Below, piece by piece: positions 6,224 to 10,128 of a stretch of 10,128 bases of DNA. Numbering within the stretch: the stretch's first letter is position 1; each line of letters opens with the position of its first letter. The position numbers were made by a program, and so were the translations under genes. Under the pieces are notes generated by a model that was given only the letters and a program-made list of their open reading frames with translations, was not told the origin of the DNA and did no database searches. The stretch lies in assembly GCA_020025735.1 (NCBI GenBank), contig JAHHRP010000065.1, positions 1 through 10,128 of the forward strand, written 5' to 3'. The stretch is from Evtepia sp. Its GTDB lineage: Bacteria; Bacillota; Clostridia; Oscillospirales; Oscillospiraceae.

Positions 6224-6240
6224 ATCCCTCTCTCCTTTTG

Positions 6241-6264
6241 TATAATAATAGAACATTTGTTCTA
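6241..6264 (+). promoter_or_regulatory. Promoter -10 and LexA (SOS) box of the TIGR03915 gene
   Basis: Consensus TATAAT (6241-6246) has no good -35, as the matching position falls in the preceding terminator T-run. Directly after it lies TAGAACATTTGTTCTA (6249-6264), a perfect 7-2-7 palindrome. Its core GAAC-N4-GTTC equals the core of the Gram-positive LexA/DinR box (CGAAC-N4-GTTCG type), with A/T in place of the outer C/G. It overlaps the predicted start site, near 6253, where a bound repressor would block initiation. Confidence 0.75.
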
Positions 6265-6290
6265 TTTTGATCCCAAAGGAGGTTTTCCCC

Positions 6291-6974
6291 ATGTCCACCT
6301 GGCCCCAATGCAGTATGCTCTACGACGGCTCTTTTGCTGGGTTTCTCTCTTGTGTCAACGAGAGCTTTCGTCAAAAAGTGTATCCTTTCTACTTCTTGCC
6401 GCCCCACACGCCGCAAAACTCCCTCTATCCCTTGCTGGAAGTCCCTACGGACCCTACCCTAGCCAAGGCACTCTATCAGGATCTCAAAACTCGGTTCTCT
6501 CAGGCATTTCAGCAGATGATCGCGTGCAGTTTTCTCACCTGCCTGCCCCAACGGGAACGCAATATATTTGATGTCATTTATCTCGCCTTCCACCATGCCC
6601 TGCCCCAAGATCATACCGATGACCGGATTCTTGTCCTCACCCGGGCCATTCAACACTTGCTCCATGAGGCCAAGCAATACCAGGGCACCATCCAATTTAC
6701 CAATTATGGCGGGGTACTAACAAGTCAGATCGCACCAAAGAACCAGGTCCTTCCTCTGCTGCGGCCCCGCCTCTGCCAGCAACTGTCTGGGAACGCCTTT
6801 CTTCTACATGACAAAGTTCACCGACAAGCCCTCTTCTACGCCGACCATCAATGGAAAATACGTCCCTTGAACCATCTCAATCTGGCAAATTCCTTCCAGG
6901 ACAATCTCCCCTTCCAAGTCCTATGGCAGCAGTTTTACAAAACCATCGCCATTCCTGTCCAGGAAGCACGCTAG
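6291..6974 (+). CDS. TIGR03915/DUF4130-type putative DNA repair protein, short C-terminus
   Basis: A 227-residue soluble protein. It matches my memory of TIGR03915 (DUF4130): N-terminal LYDGSFAGFLSCVNESF (10-26), the central FTNYGGVLTSQIAPKNQVLPLL (136-157; relatives read FxxxxGVLYAxIEPDHNVLPLL), then LLHDKVHRQALFYADHQWKI and LWQQFYKTIAI (211-221). The family is predicted to work with a neighbouring radical-SAM protein (TIGR03916) in DNA repair or modification; the activity is unproven. No such partner is in this window. Relatives continue about 25 residues beyond KTIAI with an NPRLQ...MPKRYW-like tail; this one stops after IPVQEAR. The ATG at 6291 has AAAGGAGG 8 nt upstream; an in-frame TTG at 6267 overlaps that site and is rejected. 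A LexA-like operator covers its promoter. Confidence 0.8.
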   Translation: MSTWPQCSMLYDGSFAGFLSCVNESFRQKVYPFYFLPPHTPQNSLYPLLEVPTDPTLAKALYQDLKTRFSQAFQQMIACSFLTCLPQRERNIFDVIYLAFHHALPQDHTDDRILVLTRAIQHLLHEAKQYQGTIQFTNYGGVLTSQIAPKNQVLPLLRPRLCQQLSGNAFLLHDKVHRQALFYADHQWKIRPLNHLNLANSFQDNLPFQVLWQQFYKTIAIPVQEAR

Positions 6975-7045
6975 ACAAGATGATCTTCGTTGCAAAAAGG
7001 AGAACCTTCTTTTCCTTCTTTTTCCAAATTCCTCCCATTTCCTTC

Positions 7046-7074
7046 TTGACCTCAGGCCTGTCTCATAGTATAAT
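7046..7074 (+). promoter_or_regulatory. Promoter of the CNNM/CBS protein gene
   Basis: TTGACC (7046-7051), 17 nt, TATAAT (7069-7074): eleven of twelve matches. The start near 7081 gives a leader of about 45 nt. It separates this gene transcriptionally from the SOS-linked gene upstream, although no strong terminator lies between them. Confidence 0.88.
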
Positions 7075-7126
7075 CTATGAAAAATTCCGGGCAGCACCCG
7101 GACATCTTAGGAGGAGAATCCAAACC

Positions 7127-8446
7127 ATGCAGGACCCTATGATATGGCCCATTGTCCTACAAATTGTACTGATTGTCTTAAACGCTGTGTTCGCTTGTGC
7201 TGAGATTGCGATTATCTCCATCAACGACACGAAGCTGGCTCATCTGGTGGCTCAAGGTGACAAGCGCGCCCTGCGCCTGGCTCGTCTGACCAGCCGCCCA
7301 GCCCGATTCTTGGCCACCATTCAAATCGCGATTACGCTTTCAGGATTTTTGGGCAGTGCTTTCGCTGCTGATAACTTCTCAGATCCCTTAGTAGCAGCGC
7401 TGATCGGTGCCGGTGTGCCAATCCCGGAAAAGACCTTGGACACTATCGCTGTGGTAGTCATCACTCTCCTGCTGTCGTATTTCACCTTAGTCTTTGGCGA
7501 ACTGGTCCCTAAACGGCTGGCCATGAAGCGATCTGAGTCTCTGGCCTTGGGTCTGTCTGCCCTCATCACCGGTATCTCCACCCTATTCGCACCCATTGTC
7601 ACCGTCCTCACCCTTTCCACCAACGCCGTCCTTCGCCTGCTTGGTGTTGATCCCAACGCCGATGAAGAAGAAGTCAGCGAAGAAGAAATCAAAATGATGG
7701 TGGATCGAGGCAGTGAAAAAGGGGTCTTTGCTTCCACAACAAAAGAATTTATCAAAAATGTCTTTGAATTTGATGATCTGACGGTAGGAGAGTTCGCCAC
7801 GCATCGTACCGATCTTGATCTGCTTTGGACTGGTCAGACCGTTCAAACTTGGAAGGAAATTATCTTCCAGACTGGTCACACCCGCTATCCTGTCTGTGAT
7901 GGCACAGTAGATCAGGTAATCGGCATTCTGGACACCCGTGACTTTTTCCATCTTCAGGACCTCCCCATGGAAGAGATTCTGAAGACCGTAGTGAAACCCG
8001 CTTTCTTTGTCCCTGATAGCGTGAAAGCTGACGTTCTTTTCCAGCAGATGAAACAGCGCCGCACCTATTACGCCATCGTTTTAGACGAATATGGTGGCCT
8101 GTTGGGTGTTGTAACCATACGAGATCTGCTGGAGCAGCTAGTAGGAGAAATCCAGCAAGAAGGTGAGCCTTTGGACATCCAGCCATTGGAGAAAAATACC
8201 TGGCGCATCCAAGGCTCTGCCCCCCTGGATGATGTGGCATTGACCCTGGGGATAACACTTCCATTGGAAGAATATGACACGTTTGGCGGCTATGCTTTCG
8301 GCCTCTACGGCTCTGTGCCTCAGGATGGTCGGATCCTCTCTCTGGAAACTGACCAGCTGCACATCCAGATGACCCTCATCCACCACCATCGGCTGGTAGA
8401 AGCCCTGGTCACCCGCTTGCCTGAAAAGCAGGAGGAGGTCAACTGA
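7127..8446 (+). CDS. CNNM (DUF21)/CBS/CorC-domain membrane protein (hemolysin C-like, putative cation transport)
   Basis: A 439-residue membrane protein. Order of domains: a CNNM/DUF21 membrane domain (about 1-175, hydrophobic segments near 6-30, 62-85, 105-125, 140-170) with LVFGELVPKRLA at 121-132, an acidic linker (EEEVSEEEIKMMVDRG), a CBS pair (about 215-340; TRYPVCDG and YAIVLDEYGGLLGVVTIRDLLEQLVGEI), and a C-terminal CorC_HlyC domain (about 350-432; DTFGGYAFGLYGSVPQDG). Relatives (MpfA/YhdP, CorC, CNNM) are linked to magnesium export or homeostasis; 'hemolysin' is a historic name. The ATG at 7127 follows TTAGGAGGAG. The frame is open upstream to 6851, but the promoter and ribosome site fix this start. 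It ends 3 nt before the -35 of the MATE promoter. Confidence 0.94.
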   Translation: MQDPMIWPIVLQIVLIVLNAVFACAEIAIISINDTKLAHLVAQGDKRALRLARLTSRPARFLATIQIAITLSGFLGSAFAADNFSDPLVAALIGAGVPIPEKTLDTIAVVVITLLLSYFTLVFGELVPKRLAMKRSESLALGLSALITGISTLFAPIVTVLTLSTNAVLRLLGVDPNADEEEVSEEEIKMMVDRGSEKGVFASTTKEFIKNVFEFDDLTVGEFATHRTDLDLLWTGQTVQTWKEIIFQTGHTRYPVCDGTVDQVIGILDTRDFFHLQDLPMEEILKTVVKPAFFVPDSVKADVLFQQMKQRRTYYAIVLDEYGGLLGVVTIRDLLEQLVGEIQQEGEPLDIQPLEKNTWRIQGSAPLDDVALTLGITLPLEEYDTFGGYAFGLYGSVPQDGRILSLETDQLHIQMTLIHHHRLVEALVTRLPEKQEEVN

Positions 8447-8449
8447 ATC

Positions 8450-8478
8450 TTGACTTTCCCTGAAAATTATGCTATCCT
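8450..8478 (+). promoter_or_regulatory. Promoter of the MATE exporter gene
   Basis: TTGACT (8450-8455), 17 nt ending in TGC (extended -10), TATCCT (8473-8478). The start near 8485 leaves a long leader of about 115 nt before the ATG at 8601. The -35 begins 3 nt after the stop of the preceding gene. Confidence 0.8.
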
Positions 8479-8497
8479 AACAACGTCAACCAGAAAC

Positions 8498-8531
8498 AGG
8501 TGCGTAGAATTGTCACAGATTCTACGCACCT
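8498..8531 (+). promoter_or_regulatory. Stable leader hairpin upstream of the MATE gene
   Basis: AGGTGCGTAGAAT (8498-8510) pairs perfectly with 8519-8531 around an 8-nt loop. It is followed only by TTCTCTCTGCC, a poor U-tract, so a full terminator is doubtful. It could be an attenuator, a riboregulator stem, the 3' end of the preceding transcript, or at DNA level an operator downstream of the start site. I could not match it to a riboswitch class I know. Confidence 0.7.
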
Positions 8532-8565
8532 TCTCTCTGCCGGTTTTGTGGTGGTTTTTCCGAGT

Positions 8566-8593
8566 CCAAAGCCTCCGAATTTACTTTGGGAGG
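8566..8593 (+). promoter_or_regulatory. Possible Shine-Dalgarno-sequestering element of the MATE leader
   Basis: CCTCC (8572-8576) is complementary to the GGAGG of the ribosome site (8589-8593). The overlapping pair CCAAAG (8566-8571)/CTTTGG (8584-8589) shares G8589 and crosses the first stem, so the two pairings exclude each other. One hides the ribosome site and the other leaves most of it open. Confidence 0.4.
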
Positions 8594-8600
8594 TTTTTTC

Positions 8601-9998
8601 ATGCCTTTAGAACAAAACTCTTATCTCGGACACGAAAAATTGAGCAAGCTCCTGCTCTCCTTTTCCTTGCCTTGTGTCCTCTCTCTGCTGGTCAGTGCCC
8701 TATACAATATTGTCGATCAAATTTTCATTGGCAATAGTGAGCTGGGCTATCTGGGCAATGCTGCCACAGGGGTCGTCTTTCCGTTGCTGATGCTTTCTAT
8801 GGCCTTTGCCTGGTGTTTTGGAGACGGCTCTGCCGCCTACCTCAGTCTCTGTCAGGGGAAAGGAGATACACAACGAGCGCATCAATGTGTAGGCAGTAGT
8901 ATCACAATCCTCTTTACCATAGGCGTGCTGCTTACGATCGGCGGGTTTGTCTGGCAAGCCCCCTTGTTGCGTCTATTCGGAGCCTCAGATGCCACGCTCC
9001 CTATGGCCTCAGAATACTTTTCCATTCTGCTATGGGTCCTTCCCTTCTACATGCTCTCCAACATGACCAACGGTATCATCCGTGCGGATGGCGCCCCCCG
9101 TTTCGCCATGGTTGCCACCATTGTCGGCGCAGTGGTAAATATCGTCTTAGACCCTATCTTTATTTTTGTCCTGCACTGGGGCATTCGAGGGGCTGCTTGG
9201 GCTACGGTACTGGGTCAGCTTCTTTCCTTCTTCCTCAACGCAGTCTACCTGCTTCGGCCCAAAACATTCCGTTTAACCCGGTCCTCCTTCTTTCCCCAGT
9301 GGCGCGTCCTCGGAACAGCGCTTCAGCTTGGCATCTCCACCTTTGTTGCCCAGATCTCTATTGTAGTTGTCTCCTTAGTCTGCAATATGATGCTCTTCCA
9401 CTATGGAACGTTGTCCGTCTATGGACCAGATATCCCCATTTCTGTTGTCAGTATCGTGACCAAAGTCTATACCATCGTGATCAATCTGGTGGTGGGAGTG
9501 GTCCTGGGCGGCCAGCCCATCTTGGGATACAACTACGGTGCTGCCAAGTATGACCGCGTACGAGGAACATACCGTCTCATTTTCTTTGTCACCTTATTTG
9601 TGGGTCTTGTCGCCACCATCCTCTTCCAGTTTTGGCCCCAGGGCGTGGTAAGGATCTTTGGGCAAGGTGATCCGCTTTATTTGGAATTTGCCATCCAAAC
9701 CTTCCGCATCTTTCTCGCTCTGGTCACATTAACCTGTTTTATTAAGATGAGTTCCATCTTCTTTCAGGCCGTCGGAGAACCGATGAAAGCCACGGTTGCT
9801 TCCCTCACTCGGGATTTGGTCTGTTTTGTGCCCTTGGCCATCCTGCTTCCCCGGTTCTTTGACATACAGGGGGTCCTTCTTGCTGCACCTGCGGCAGATT
9901 TGATTGCTATGGTAGTGACCGCACTGCTTACCCAGCGTTTCTTCCGCAAACTCCCGAACGAAACATCCTCCCCAACTATCCCCCCAGCACAGCCATGA
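8601..9998 (+). CDS. MATE-family multidrug exporter (MepA-like)
   Basis: A 465-residue integral membrane protein with about twelve hydrophobic segments in two MatE halves. It probably exports cationic drugs or metabolites in exchange for Na+ or H+. Typical MepA-branch sequence is visible: SLPCVLSLLVSALYNIVDQIFIG in the first helix, the helix-rich FGDGSAAYLSLCQGKGD, then IIRADGAPRFAM, VVNIVLDPIFIF, GIRGAAWATVLGQ, and QPILGYNYGAAKYDRV in the second half. ATG 8601 has GGGAGG 7 nt upstream; an in-frame TTG at 8586 overlaps that site and is rejected. The C-terminus is short and proline rich (SSPTIPPAQP). It has its own promoter, a long structured leader and a terminator. MATE genes are often drug or ligand regulated, but no local regulator gene is present. 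The substrate is unknown. Confidence 0.94.
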   Translation: MPLEQNSYLGHEKLSKLLLSFSLPCVLSLLVSALYNIVDQIFIGNSELGYLGNAATGVVFPLLMLSMAFAWCFGDGSAAYLSLCQGKGDTQRAHQCVGSSITILFTIGVLLTIGGFVWQAPLLRLFGASDATLPMASEYFSILLWVLPFYMLSNMTNGIIRADGAPRFAMVATIVGAVVNIVLDPIFIFVLHWGIRGAAWATVLGQLLSFFLNAVYLLRPKTFRLTRSSFFPQWRVLGTALQLGISTFVAQISIVVVSLVCNMMLFHYGTLSVYGPDIPISVVSIVTKVYTIVINLVVGVVLGGQPILGYNYGAAKYDRVRGTYRLIFFVTLFVGLVATILFQFWPQGVVRIFGQGDPLYLEFAIQTFRIFLALVTLTCFIKMSSIFFQAVGEPMKATVASLTRDLVCFVPLAILLPRFFDIQGVLLAAPAADLIAMVVTALLTQRFFRKLPNETSSPTIPPAQP

Positions 9999-10009
9999 CC
10001 CTTTTTCCA

Positions 10010-10048
10010 AAAACTGCCTGCAAATTCTTTTTGTAGGCGGTTTTCTCT
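10010..10048 (+). terminator. Terminator of the MATE gene
   Basis: AAAACTGCCTGCAAA (10010-10024) pairs with TTTGTAGGCGGTTTT (10030-10044), a 15-bp stem including two G-U pairs, with a 5-nt loop. The right arm ends in TTTT, continuing CTCTT. It lies 12 nt after the stop. The G-U pairs make it stronger in the plus direction than in the other. Confidence 0.88.
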
Positions 10049-10076
10049 TGCGGACAGAGACAGGCCATGATAAAAT
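10048..10076 (+). promoter_or_regulatory. Candidate promoter of a gene beyond the right edge
   Basis: TTGCGG (10048-10053), 17 nt, TAAAAT (10071-10076). The -35 is weak and the -10 has five of six matches. It is followed by a strong ribosome site, AGAGGAGG, at 10106-10113. Confidence 0.45.
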
Positions 10077-10121
10077 AATTATTATATTCTTTCATCCATC
10101 TACCCAGAGGAGGACAATCCT

Positions 10122-10128
10122 TTGTCAC
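10122..10128 (+). CDS. Possible start of a downstream gene, cut by the window edge
   Basis: TTG at 10122 lies 8 nt after AGAGGAGG and would be a normal Firmicute start codon. Only two codons (TTG TCA) are visible, so nothing can be said about the product. No ATG or GTG is available at suitable spacing inside the window. Confidence 0.35.

Noticed and set aside
6990..7025. Terminator after the TIGR03915 gene (AAAAAGGAGAA followed by TTCTTTTCCTTCTTTTT)
   Set aside because: The pairing is imperfect, with bulges, and purine/pyrimidine bias explains it; too weak to annotate.
6851..7126. N-terminal extension of the CNNM/CBS protein overlapping the TIGR03915 gene
   Set aside because: The frame is open but overlaps a gene. 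Promoter (7046-7074) and ribosome site (7108-7116) lie inside it and the protein family starts at about 7127.
1..10128. CRISPR array, insertion sequence, prophage or integrase at the tRNA genes
   Set aside because: No regularly spaced repeats, transposase, integrase or duplicated tRNA 3' end were seen on either strand.

Overview
The window reads as ordinary chromosome of a low-to-mid GC Firmicute, most likely a gut-type Clostridia (Oscillospiraceae-like). This is inferred from strong AGGAGG ribosome sites, sigma-A-type promoters, tRNAs with encoded CCA, a Gram-positive-type LexA box, and protein styles (SfsA, MepA-like MATE, TIGR03915) that I recall from that group. No phage, insertion sequence or CRISPR array is visible. 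The genus is not determinable from this window alone.

Layout. At the left edge, on the minus strand, lie tRNA-Met(CAU), tRNA-Glu(UUC) and the 5' end of a third tRNA. They are driven by a near-consensus promoter at 239-267. The whole Met-Glu spacer is a perfect 16-bp hairpin. Upstream of the tRNAs, also on the minus strand, are glpK (glycerol kinase) and pepT (tripeptidase), separated by 3 nt and probably translationally coupled. sfsA runs rightward from the opposite side of a compact control region (3018-3140). There, face-to-face promoters overlap and a 15-nt palindrome sits inside the candidate glpK promoter. sfsA appears to start with CTG. A bidirectional terminator separates sfsA from the converging rarD (EamA-family permease, minus strand).

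The right half is all plus strand and consists of four genes that each seem to have their own promoter. They are an Old Yellow Enzyme-type flavin oxidoreductase with a strong terminator, a TIGR03915/DUF4130 putative DNA repair protein, a CNNM/CBS/CorC-domain membrane protein, and a MATE multidrug exporter with a structured leader and a terminator. A promoter and ribosome site for a further gene lie at the right edge.

The genes look like independent housekeeping and stress units rather than one pathway. The most interesting signals are regulatory: a LexA (SOS) operator at the start site of the TIGR03915 gene, the CUG start of sfsA, the overlapping glpK/sfsA promoters, the structured MATE leader and the tRNA spacer hairpin. 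I did not find a clearly new multi-gene system. The SOS-linked, partnerless TIGR03915 gene is the closest candidate for new biology.
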